64,000 bases of DNA from positions 28,858 to 92,857 of the forward strand of contig UCIA01000029.1 in assembly GCA_900472295.1 (NCBI GenBank), in the 5' to 3' direction. The notes beneath the pieces are model-generated. The model worked only from the letters and a program-made list of their open reading frames with translations, ran no database searches and had not been told where the DNA came from. Shown piece after piece: positions 52,436 through 59,946 of this stretch. The stretch's first letter is position 1; each line of letters opens with the position of its first letter. Source of the DNA: Hyphomicrobiales bacterium. GTDB taxonomy: Bacteria > Pseudomonadota > Alphaproteobacteria > Rhizobiales > Rhizobiaceae. Made by a program: the position numbers and the translations under genes.

Positions 52436-52864
52436 TCAGGTCTTTTGCGAATTGAGCTCGGCGCCTTCGCCCTTGTCCATTTCCTTGACGATGCCCATGA
52501 AGCCGCGCAGCATGCGCTCCATATAGCTCATCGTCTTGTCGAAATCCTCCTCGCTCGGCAGCTTCGATTCGAGGCGGGCGGCCAGCGAGTTCTCCAGCTT
52601 GGTGACGCGCTCGTCCATGGCCTTCATCGAGGCCTGCAAACGGTCGACCTCGTCCTGGAAGGCGGCGCGCTCGTCGGCTGCCATCTTGCAGACCAGCTGG
52701 CCGGAGCGTTCCTCGCAGATCGACATGGCGCCGGTCTGGGTGTCCATGCGGACATAACCGTTGGCTGATTTTTCCAGCCGGTAGTGGTCGGTCTCCTCGG
52801 ACCAGGCCGACGCCGCGACCAGCGAGACCAAAGCGGCGGGGATCAGTATGTGCAGCAGACGCAT
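52436..52864 (-). CDS. Periplasmic coiled-coil protein, unknown function
   Basis: A 142-residue protein with a signal peptide (MRLLHILIPAALVSLVAASAWS). It then has YRLEKSANGYVRMDTQTGAMSICEERSGQLVCKMAADERA, a two-Cys module common in rhizobial exported proteins, and a coiled coil (residues about 75-110, KAMDERVTKLENSLAARLESKL). The start at 52864 is preferred over the ATG at 52870 because GGAGG is then 6 bases away instead of touching the codon. The role is unknown. Confidence 0.75.
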   Translation of the reverse strand: MRLLHILIPAALVSLVAASAWSEETDHYRLEKSANGYVRMDTQTGAMSICEERSGQLVCKMAADERAAFQDEVDRLQASMKAMDERVTKLENSLAARLESKLPSEEDFDKTMSYMERMLRGFMGIVKEMDKGEGAELNSQKT

Positions 52865-52934
52865 GTTCATCCTCCATGAGCCAGTTTGCGCGAACCTATC
52901 ACAGCTTTGCGCCGCAAATGCGGAAGAGTTGCCC

Positions 52935-53055
52935 TTCCCCGCATGATCGGTTCGGATTAGATCGGGTCGCCGCTCCACGGCGCTCCGATCTATCTCCTTG
53001 TTTTTACGCAATTCCGAACGGAAAACCGCTTCACACTTTTCCTGGAATTGCTTTA
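52935..53055. repeat. RIME-like repeat before the DUF952 gene
   Basis: Contains AGATCGGGTCGCCGCTCC...GGCGCTCCGATCT as one hairpin, then CAATTCCGAACGGAAAACCGCT with CACACTTTTCCTGGAATTGC as a second. The last module also occurs at 55963-56035, and both copies end 5-11 bases from a start codon. Confidence 0.75.
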
Positions 53056-53065
53056 TAGCGCAACA

Positions 53066-53416
53066 ATGTCTCAGATTATCTACAAGATCGCGCCCGAAGC
53101 CCTTTGGCGCGAAGCCGAGAAAAACGGCCGTTTCACCGGCGCTCCGATCGATATCGCCGACGGCTTCATCCATTTCTCCACCGCTGATCAGGCCAGGGAA
53201 ACGGCGGCGAAGCATTTCGCCGGCCAGACGGATCTGCTGCTGATCGCCATCGACGGGGCCAGGCTGGGTGAGGCACTGAAATACGAGGTTTCGCGCGGCG
53301 GCGCGCTGTTTCCGCATCTCTACGCGGTGCTCGACATGGGCGCCGTGCTGTGGGTGAGGCCCTTGCCGCTGGGCACCGACGGCGCGCACCAGTTCCCGGC
53401 GCTGGAGGCCGAATGA
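53066..53416 (+). CDS. DUF952 family protein
   Basis: A 116-residue DUF952 protein: IYKIAPEALWREAEKNGRFTGAPIDIADGFIHFST is the family opening, followed by LLLIAIDGARLGEALKYEVSRGGALFPHLYAVLD. The function is unknown; the fold is related to ADP-ribosyltransferase-like domains by some analyses. The end overlaps pyrD by 4 bases (ATGA), so the two are coupled, an arrangement common in Rhizobiales. Confidence 0.9.
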   Translation: MSQIIYKIAPEALWREAEKNGRFTGAPIDIADGFIHFSTADQARETAAKHFAGQTDLLLIAIDGARLGEALKYEVSRGGALFPHLYAVLDMGAVLWVRPLPLGTDGAHQFPALEAE

Positions 53417-54489
53417 GCATGCTCGATCGCATTGGCCAGAAGCTGCTGTTCACCTTCGACCCGGAAACGGCGCATGGCATGTCGATCGCCGCGCTGCGAT
53501 GCGGCCTGCCGGTCGGCGCGCGGCCAGTGCGCGACGACAGGCTGAAGACGAGCGTCTGCGGCCTCGATTTTCCGAACCCGCTCGGCATGGCCGCCGGCTA
53601 CGACAAGAATGCCGAAGTGCCGGACGCGCTGCTTGGCCTCGGCTTCGGCTTTGCAGAAGTCGGCACGGTGACGCCGCTGCCGCAGGCCGGCAATCCAAAG
53701 CCGCGCATCTTCCGGCTGACCGAGGATGATGCGGTGATCAACCGGCTGGGTTTCAACAATGAGGGCCATGAAGCGGCGGAAAAGCGCCTTGCCGCACGCA
53801 CGGGACGCGGCGGCCTTGTCGGCGTCAACATCGGCGCCAACAAGGACAGCGCCGACCGCGTCAGTGACTATGAGCTCGGCGTTTCCCGGTTCGCGAGATA
53901 CGCCAGCTATCTCACCGTCAACATCTCGTCGCCCAACACGCCGGGCCTGCGCAACATGCAGGCACGCGAACAGCTCGGCGAGCTTTTGGCTCGGGTCATG
54001 TCCGCGCGAGAATCTGCAACGGCAAAGCCACCTGTCTTCCTCAAGATCGCGCCTGACCTGGTCGAGGCCGAGATGGAGGACATCGCAGCCGAGGTGAGCG
54101 AAAAGCAGATCGACGGCGTCATCGTCTCCAACACCACGCTGGCGCGGAGCGGACTGCGCAGCGCGGCCAATGTCGGCGAGGCCGGTGGGCTCTCCGGGAA
54201 GCCGCTGTTCGAGCGCTCGACCATCGTGCTGGCCAAGATGCGCAGACTGCTCGGGCCGGAGCGCGCCATCATCGGCGTCGGCGGGGTCGATTCGACCGAG
54301 ACGGCGCTGGAAAAAATCCGCGCCGGCGCAGATCTGGTGCAGCTCTACACCGGCATGATCTATGCCGGCCCCGCGCTGCCGGGCCGCATCCTTGCCGGCA
54401 TGGTGCGGTTTGCCGACAAGGAAGGGCTGAAGTCGTTGCGCGCGCTGCGCGATACCAAGCTCGATCAGTGGGCGGCCAAGCCGCTTTAA
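53413..54489 (+). CDS. pyrD: Dihydroorotate dehydrogenase (quinone), class 2
   Basis: A 358-residue class 2 PyrD. The amino-terminal helix for membrane association is followed by FPNPLGMAAGYDKNAEVPDALLGLGFGFAEVGTVTPLPQAGNPKPR, RLGFNNEGHE, the catalytic Ser in NISSPNTPGLRNMQ, KIAPDL and VSNTT, and the FMN phosphate site IGVGGVDS with YTGMIYAGPAL. It oxidises dihydroorotate to orotate with ubiquinone at the inner membrane. Its TAA stop overlaps the stop of the convergent MATE gene. Confidence 0.97.
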   Translation: MSMLDRIGQKLLFTFDPETAHGMSIAALRCGLPVGARPVRDDRLKTSVCGLDFPNPLGMAAGYDKNAEVPDALLGLGFGFAEVGTVTPLPQAGNPKPRIFRLTEDDAVINRLGFNNEGHEAAEKRLAARTGRGGLVGVNIGANKDSADRVSDYELGVSRFARYASYLTVNISSPNTPGLRNMQAREQLGELLARVMSARESATAKPPVFLKIAPDLVEAEMEDIAAEVSEKQIDGVIVSNTTLARSGLRSAANVGEAGGLSGKPLFERSTIVLAKMRRLLGPERAIIGVGGVDSTETALEKIRAGADLVQLYTGMIYAGPALPGRILAGMVRFADKEGLKSLRALRDTKLDQWAAKPL

Positions 54490-55874
54490 AAAGCCGTGCG
54501 CAGCCTTCGCGGCAAAATCGCCAGCAGGCTGAAGCCACGCACCAAAAGGAAGATGTGCAGCGCCGCCCACAGGCCGTAATTGCCGAAGGACGGCGCCAGG
54601 GTCAGCAAAGCGGCACAGAAGATCAGGAACGACACCAGCATCATGTTGCGCATGTCGCGCGACCAGGTGGCGCCGATGAAAACGCCATCCATCTGGAAGG
54701 CCAGTACGCCGCTCAGCGGCGTCAGCGCCGCCCAGAGCAGATAGACATCGGCGACATCGCGGACATCCTGCGATGTCGTGATGAGCGCGACCAGGCCGGT
54801 GCCGCCGAGCCAGAGGACCAGCGTGGCGGCGCCTGCCAGCCCGAGCCCCCAGAACAGCGTCAGTTTAACCGCCCGGCGGAACGCCGCCTCGGCGCGTGCA
54901 CCGATGGCGCGACCGGCCAGCTGTTCGGCCGCGTTGGCGAAACCGTCGAGGAAATAGCCGCCAACGAGCAGGAAATTCATCAGCACGGCGTTGGCGGCCA
55001 GCATCAGCGTGCCGAGCTGCGCGCCCTGGCGGGTGAACAGCGCGAAGGCGGCGAGCAGCGAGAAGGAGCGGATCATGATGTCGCGGTTGAGCGAAAGCAT
55101 GCGCAGGAAGGCGGCCATGTCGAGCAGGCGATGGCGCGGCAGGCGGGGCGCAGCGCGAAACCGCCTGACGACAATGGCGAGGCCAAGCAGCATGGCCACG
55201 AACTCGCCGGTGACGGTCGCCCAGGCGACGCCGGCAACGCCCCAGCCAAGCTTCAGTCCGAGCAGGATGCAAAGCACGATGTTGATGCCGTTGAGCACCG
55301 CCTGCAGCATCAGCCCAAGCCCGCCCTCGCCGCGCCCCAGCACATAGCCGAGGATGGCATAGTTGATCAGGGAAAACGGGGCGCCCAACAGCCTGATGCG
55401 AATATAGACACTCATGGCGTCGCTGACCCGCGGCTCGGCGCCGATGAATGTCTGGCCGGCAATGGCGACAAGCGGCGCCAGCGCTGCAAGCACGGCGCCG
55501 GCGACGACCGCGATCAGCACGGCGCGCCAGAACACGGCCTGTTCCTCCAGTTCGTCGCCGGCTCCGAAAGCCTGGGCGACAAGGCCGGTGGTGCCGGATC
55601 GCAGGAAGTTGAAGGTGTTGAAGACGACGTCGAAGACCAGCGCGCCCGCCGCCAGGCCACCGAGCAAAGCCGCGTCGCCGAACTGCCCGACCACCGCCGT
55701 GTCGACCAGCCCAAGCAAGGGCGTCGTCAGATAGGCGAGCGTCATCGGCACGGCGATGGCAAGCACCGAACGGTTGGTGACGGCGAATGGCTTCGCGTCG
55801 GCTGGGGTTACACCCTTGTCCAGGGATTGCTGCCTTGCTGATTGCGGCTTGATCGAACAGCCGATGTGGCCCAT
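54486..55874 (-). CDS. MATE-family efflux transporter
   Basis: A 462-residue MATE (DinF-like) exporter with twelve membrane helices. The first repeat begins VLAIAVPMTLAYLTTPLLGLVDTAVVGQFGDAALLGGLAAGALVFD; the second begins in the DIMIRSFSLLAAFALFTRQGAQLG region. DinF-branch proteins export organic cations or antimicrobials using H+ or Na+. The ATG at 55874 is chosen since the frame upstream has no membrane-protein character and runs into a repeat; a somewhat later start is possible. It is convergent with pyrD, with stops sharing TTTAAA. Confidence 0.9.
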   Translation of the reverse strand: MGHIGCSIKPQSARQQSLDKGVTPADAKPFAVTNRSVLAIAVPMTLAYLTTPLLGLVDTAVVGQFGDAALLGGLAAGALVFDVVFNTFNFLRSGTTGLVAQAFGAGDELEEQAVFWRAVLIAVVAGAVLAALAPLVAIAGQTFIGAEPRVSDAMSVYIRIRLLGAPFSLINYAILGYVLGRGEGGLGLMLQAVLNGINIVLCILLGLKLGWGVAGVAWATVTGEFVAMLLGLAIVVRRFRAAPRLPRHRLLDMAAFLRMLSLNRDIMIRSFSLLAAFALFTRQGAQLGTLMLAANAVLMNFLLVGGYFLDGFANAAEQLAGRAIGARAEAAFRRAVKLTLFWGLGLAGAATLVLWLGGTGLVALITTSQDVRDVADVYLLWAALTPLSGVLAFQMDGVFIGATWSRDMRNMMLVSFLIFCAALLTLAPSFGNYGLWAALHIFLLVRGFSLLAILPRRLRTAF

Positions 55875-55962
55875 TTTCCAGCCACCGCGCAACCACCCTT
55901 GCCGTGACGGCCAACCGAAATACCGGTCTGGCGCGAGCCCGCCGGATTCGAGTATTGGTTTT

Positions 55963-56035
55963 AAGCAATTCCCAAGGGGAAGCGCTACGCGCTTCTCCCG
56001 GAAAAACCGCTGCACACTTTTCCTGGAATTGCTTT
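55963..56035. repeat. RIME-like repeat before the HDAC-family gene
   Basis: AAGCAATTCC...GGAATTGCTT forms the outer dyad with GAAGCGCTACGCGCTTC inside; the module CCGCTGCACACTTTTCCTGGAATTGC matches the copy at 53.0 kb. It ends 4 bases before the ATG at 56040. Confidence 0.78.
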
Positions 56036-56039
56036 GGCC

Positions 56040-56942
56040 ATGCCCCTGCAGATCGTCCACCATCCCGACTACGATGCCGGCTTCGCGGTCAATCATCGTT
56101 TTCCGATGAGTAAATATCCGCTCTTGATGCAGGCCTTGCACGCGCGCGGCCTGATCCAGGCTGACGCATTGTCGATGCCGGAGCCGGCGCCAGCCTCCTG
56201 GCTGAAGCTTGCGCATGCGGCCGACTATGTCGACCAGGTCATCGCTTGTACGGTGCCTGAAAAAATCGAGCGCGAGATCGGCTTTCCCGTGGGACTACGC
56301 GTTTCGCTGCGCGCTCAGCTTGCTGCCGGCGGCACGGTGCTGGCGGCGCGGCTGGCGCTCGTCAATGGCATTGCCTGCAACAGCGCCGGCGGCAGTCACC
56401 ATGCGCGGCGTGCGCAAGGCGCCGGCTTCTGCACCTTCAACGATGTCGCCGTCGCCTCGCTGACGCTGCTTGCCGAAGGCGCGGTGCAGAACATCCTAAT
56501 CGTCGATCTCGACGTCCATCAGGGCGATGGCACGGCGGACATACTGAAAGACGAGCCCCGCGCGTTCACCTTTTCCATGCATGGCGAGCGCAATTATCCC
56601 GTGCGCAAGATCGCCTCCGATCTCGACGTCGCGCTGCCGGACGGCACCGGCGACGCCGCCTATCTCGAGCGGCAGGGCAGCATCCTGCCGGAGCTGTCGG
56701 GCAAGGCGCGTTGGGACATCGTCTTCTACAATGCCGGCGTCGTCGTCCATGCCGAGGATCGGCTTGGCCGGTTGTCGCTCAGCGATGCCGGCTTGCGTGC
56801 CCGCGACACCATGGTGATCGGCCATTTCCGCGCGCTGGGCATTCCGGTGTGCGGCGTTATCGGCGGCGGTTACTCAACAGACGTGGCAGCGCTCGCAGCG
56901 CGCCACGCCATCCTGTTCGAAGTGGCTGCCGACTTCGCCTGA
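56040..56942 (+). CDS. Histone-deacetylase-family protein with altered zinc site
   Basis: A 300-residue arginase/deacetylase-fold protein of the bacterial HDAC family. HPDYDAGF and HRFPMSKYPLL open it; the catalytic His pair is H120-H121 in GGSHHARR; zinc ligands D158 and H160 are in DLDVHQGDG; the transition-state Tyr is Y278 in GGGYST. The third zinc ligand, an Asp in the usual 'NAG-x-D' segment, is Val here: residues 231-240 read NAGVVVHAED, so V235 replaces it (codon GTC at 56742-56744). GAC to GTC is a single base change. Activity is thus doubtful. Substrates of bacterial relatives are acetylated small molecules or polyamines. Confidence 0.88.
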   Translation: MPLQIVHHPDYDAGFAVNHRFPMSKYPLLMQALHARGLIQADALSMPEPAPASWLKLAHAADYVDQVIACTVPEKIEREIGFPVGLRVSLRAQLAAGGTVLAARLALVNGIACNSAGGSHHARRAQGAGFCTFNDVAVASLTLLAEGAVQNILIVDLDVHQGDGTADILKDEPRAFTFSMHGERNYPVRKIASDLDVALPDGTGDAAYLERQGSILPELSGKARWDIVFYNAGVVVHAEDRLGRLSLSDAGLRARDTMVIGHFRALGIPVCGVIGGGYSTDVAALAARHAILFEVAADFA

Positions 56943-56952
56943 TTGGCGAAAC

Positions 56953-57216
56953 TCACTTCCGGTAGCTGGTGATCCTGAGCAGGATGAAGACAGGGATGAC
57001 GATCGCCGCACCCAGCAAGATATAGCCGAGGAAGCGATAAATGGCGTTGAAGCCCAGGTTCCAGAGGTCGATGAAGAAGTTCTGGATGCGGTAGAAGACA
57101 TCCATCGGTGTCCAGCCGAACGCGTTCATCACCAGGCCGACCAGGAATGACACGACCAGCAGCTTGATGATCACCCGGATGGGCGAATCGCCGAGAAATC
57201 GCGTCAGTGCGGACAA
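56953..57216 (-). CDS. DUF6460 small membrane protein
   Basis: An 87-residue protein beginning at a TTG (57216) with GGAGG 8 bases upstream: LSALTRFLGDSPIRVIIKLLVVSFLVGLVMNAFGWTPMD is followed by a second hydrophobic helix YILLGAAIVIPVFILLRI. The pattern matches DUF6460, a Rhizobiales inner-membrane family of unknown function. The longer frame to 57342 is rejected because it lacks a ribosome site. Confidence 0.8.
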   Translation of the reverse strand: MSALTRFLGDSPIRVIIKLLVVSFLVGLVMNAFGWTPMDVFYRIQNFFIDLWNLGFNAIYRFLGYILLGAAIVIPVFILLRITSYRK

Positions 57217-57358
57217 TGGCTGCCTCCAGATCGGGTGCCCCGGATTCGGGGCGGGAGCCCACGAATACGCACTTGCTGCGCCCGCATCAAGGCGGGTGCT
57301 CGATCCCGACCGCTTTGCGATTGCCCGAAGCCCGGGCATCATGATATCGAGGGCTCAC

Positions 57359-57432
57359 GCGGGTATGATGTAATGGTAGCTTGTCAGCTTCCCAAGCTGA
57401 ACGCGAGGGTTCGATTCCCTCTACCCGCTCCA
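57359..57432 (+). tRNA. tRNA-Gly (CCC anticodon)
   Basis: A cloverleaf with acceptor GCGGGTA/TACCCGC, anticodon stem TCAGC/GCTGA with loop TTCCCAA (anticodon CCC), T-loop TTCGATT, and encoded CCA. The gbpR stop lies 5 bases downstream on the other strand. Confidence 0.97.
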
Positions 57433-57436
57433 GCTC

Positions 57437-58426
57437 TCACCCCACCTCCCGCAAGATAAAATCATGCAGCATCTTGGCTGCCGGTGATAGCACGCGGTTC
57501 TTCACCGTGATCAGGCTGTAGGGGCGGACCTCGATGTCGAACTCGCTCTGGACGACGTCGATGGCGCCTGCGAGGCCGTCGGGGTTCTGGATGAATTTTG
57601 CCACCTGGACCGACACCGGGGCGATGGCGTCGGACTGCGCCACCATGACCAAAGTGAGCAGCAACGAGGACGTGTTGAGGATGCGGTCCGGCAGGGCGAT
57701 GTTGCGGTTCAGGAAATTGCTTTCCATCGCCTGGCGCAATGGCGAGCCACCCGACTGGAAGACCCAGTCATAGGCGGCCGTATCCTCCAGCCGCACCGCT
57801 TTGCCATTGCTCAGAGGATGGCCGCGGCGCACGATCAGGCAGGCTTTCTCGACGCCGATGACGCGCGATTCGAACAGGCGCGGATTGAGGTCGTCGGGGA
57901 TGCGGGCGATGATGAAATCATGGCGCGTGGCGATCAGCTCTCGCGCCAGGACGTTCGAGGTTTCGACCTGCATGGTGATTTCGATGCGCGGATAGAGCCG
58001 GCGGATCTCGCGGATCGCCGGCACCGCCAGTTCGATCGCCGGCGCCGTCACCGCACCAAGGAATACCGAGCCGCCCTTGCCGGCCTTGAGCTCCGAGATC
58101 TCGCGGTCCGCCTCGCGCATTTCGAGCAGGATCGAGCGCGCGCGCCTGGCCAGCGCCTTACCGTAAGGGGTGAGCGTGATGCCGCGCGGCAGCCTCTCGC
58201 AAAGCTTCACCTCGAGCACGGCTTCCATCTCGGAAATCATGCGCGAGGCCGCCGGCTGCGAGATGTTCATCACCTGCGCTGCCGCACTCACCCGACCGTG
58301 ATCGTCGAGCGCCGCGATCATGCGCATGTGGCGCAGGCTCAAGCCGCTGCGCAGAAGCGTTTCACCGTCGCCCGGCAACTCATCGTAACTGCCTGAAACT
58401 CCACGAGGATTACCCAACGTCGCCAT
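57437..58426 (-). CDS. gbpR: LysR-family regulator GbpR
   Basis: A 329-residue LysR regulator. The helix-turn-helix reads LRHMRMIAALDDHGRVSAAAQVMNISQPAASRMISEMEAVL, and the effector domain includes GAVTAPAIELAVPAIREIRRLYPRIEI. It matches the galactose-binding-protein regulator GbpR that controls chvE in Agrobacterium and sbpA in Azospirillum in response to sugars. It is divergent from chvE, and a 16-base dyad lies 44 bases upstream of its start. Confidence 0.92.
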   Translation of the reverse strand: MATLGNPRGVSGSYDELPGDGETLLRSGLSLRHMRMIAALDDHGRVSAAAQVMNISQPAASRMISEMEAVLEVKLCERLPRGITLTPYGKALARRARSILLEMREADREISELKAGKGGSVFLGAVTAPAIELAVPAIREIRRLYPRIEITMQVETSNVLARELIATRHDFIIARIPDDLNPRLFESRVIGVEKACLIVRRGHPLSNGKAVRLEDTAAYDWVFQSGGSPLRQAMESNFLNRNIALPDRILNTSSLLLTLVMVAQSDAIAPVSVQVAKFIQNPDGLAGAIDVVQSEFDIEVRPYSLITVKNRVLSPAAKMLHDFILREVG

Positions 58427-58469
58427 GCTCCTAATCGCTTCTGCCTGTGTTCCTACCCATGCCAGTCAT

Positions 58470-58485
58470 ATACCGGATTCGGTAT
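58470..58485. promoter_or_regulatory. Probable GbpR operator
   Basis: ATACCG-GATT-CGGTAT is a perfect dyad in the gbpR-chvE gap, close to the gbpR start. LysR regulators commonly bind such a site to control themselves and the divergent gene. TTGACA near 58507 may be a chvE -35 element. The rest of the 294-base gap holds a TTTAAA-centred palindrome but no gene. Confidence 0.5.
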
Positions 58486-58720
58486 AGCAACCACCGAAGA
58501 TCGCATTTGACAGTTATGGCAAAGGGACACACTTTCGCACGTCCTCAAGACTTGACGGTCGATGACGAGCAAAATCGTATCGATTTAAATCAGGCGACTG
58601 AGGGCCTATTGGGAGGATACCGGAGATCGATATGACGGCGGTGGCGCGTTTCGCCTCCGCTCGACTGCGCGGCCCGCGAAGCCCCGAGGTGTCGCGTCCA
58701 TCAACCAGGGAGAGTTTTAC

Positions 58721-59788
58721 GTGAAGATCATCAAGACACTGGCCGCCATCGCGGCCCTTGGCATCGCTGCCATGACGGTTCCGGCGCAGGCAGGCGAAGG
58801 CCTTGTCGGCGTGCTGATGCCGACCAAGACCTCGCAGCGCTGGATCAATGACGGCGATGCCGTCAAGTCCCAGCTCGAGGCTCTCGGCTACACCGTCGAC
58901 CTGCAATATGCGCAGGACGACATCCCCAACCAGCTCAGCCAGCTGGAAAACGAAATCACCAAGGGCCCGAAGGCGCTGATCATCGCCTCGATCGACGGCA
59001 CCACTCTGTCGGACGCGCTGCAGAAGGCCGCTGACGCCGGCGTCGTCGTCGTCGCCTATGACCGCCTGATCAAGAAGACCGCCAATGTCGACTACTACAC
59101 AACCTTCGATAATTTCGGCGTCGGCGTGATCCAGGCTAACTCACTGGTCAAGGGCCTCAAGGAGCGCTTCCCGAACACCAAGCCGTGGAACGTCGAACTG
59201 TTCGGTGGCTCGCCGGACGATAACAACGCCTTCTTCTTCTACAACGGCGCCATCTCCGTCCTGCAGCCGCTGATCGACGACGGTTCGATCAAGATCAAGT
59301 CCGGCCAGACCGGCATGGACAAGGTCGGCACGCTGCGCTGGCTCGCCGCCACCGCCCAGGCACGCATGGACAACCTTCTGTCGGCCAACTACTCGGACGG
59401 CAGCCGCGTCGATGGCGTTCTGTCGCCCTATGACGGCCTGTCGCGCGGCATCACCGCCTCGCTGCGCGCTGTCGGCTACGGCACCGACGCCCAGCCCTGG
59501 CCGATCGTGACCGGCCAGGACGCCGAGACCGCTTCGGTCAAGCTGATCATCACGGGCGAGCAGTACTCGACCGTGTTCAAGGACACCCGCGAACTGGCCA
59601 AGGCCACCGTCGAACTCGTCGACAAGGTGCTCTCGGGCGGCAAGCCGGACGGTCTCGACGAAAAGACCTACAACAACGACGTCAAGGTCGTTCCCTCGAT
59701 CCTGTTGACGCCGCATGAGGTCGACAAGTCGAACTACCAGAAGCTGGTCGTCGACTCCGGCTACATCAAGGCCGACGAACTGAAGTAA
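58721..59788 (+). CDS. chvE: Sugar-binding protein ChvE
   Basis: A 355-residue periplasmic aldose-binding protein with signal peptide KIIKTLAAIAALGIAAMTVPAQA. The mature start GEGLVGVLMPTKTSQRWINDGDAVKSQLEALGY and VELFGGSPDDNNAFFFYNGAISVLQP match Agrobacterium ChvE and the XylF/multiple-sugar group. It binds galactose, glucose, arabinose and similar sugars for import by GguAB; in Agrobacterium it also signals to VirA. The GTG at 58721 follows AGGGAGAG. A terminator-like hairpin separates it from gguA, so the binding protein is likely made in excess. Confidence 0.94.
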   Translation: MKIIKTLAAIAALGIAAMTVPAQAGEGLVGVLMPTKTSQRWINDGDAVKSQLEALGYTVDLQYAQDDIPNQLSQLENEITKGPKALIIASIDGTTLSDALQKAADAGVVVVAYDRLIKKTANVDYYTTFDNFGVGVIQANSLVKGLKERFPNTKPWNVELFGGSPDDNNAFFFYNGAISVLQPLIDDGSIKIKSGQTGMDKVGTLRWLAATAQARMDNLLSANYSDGSRVDGVLSPYDGLSRGITASLRAVGYGTDAQPWPIVTGQDAETASVKLIITGEQYSTVFKDTRELAKATVELVDKVLSGGKPDGLDEKTYNNDVKVVPSILLTPHEVDKSNYQKLVVDSGYIKADELK

Positions 59789-59805
59789 TCCCGCTTACAA
59801 AGACA

Positions 59806-59834
59806 GGGGTCCTGCGCAACGCAGGGCCCCTTTC
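59806..59834 (+). terminator. Terminator or attenuator between chvE and gguA
   Basis: GGGGTCCTGCG-CAA-CGCAGGGCCCC (59806-59830) is a strong stem, with one mismatch-type pair, followed by TTTCC. Its short T-run suggests partial termination, fitting higher chvE than gguA expression. Confidence 0.7.
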
Positions 59835-59880
59835 CGTTCCCAAGCGACCCCGGTATTGTTTTCTACCGGACATTGTTTCC

Positions 59881-59928
59881 GTGCATGTCGTTGTCTCAGA
59901 ACCGCCAGCACTTTTGAGCGACATGCAA
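59881..59928. repeat. RIME-like repeat (reverse copy of 15262-15309)
   Basis: GTGCATGTCGTTGTCTCA...TTTTGAGCGACATGCAAC is the complement of the module at 15.3 kb. The in-frame extension of gguA upstream of 59947 is encoded by this repeat, so the later ATG was chosen. Confidence 0.8.
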
Positions 59929-59946
59929 CAGGAGGAGCTTGCCCTG

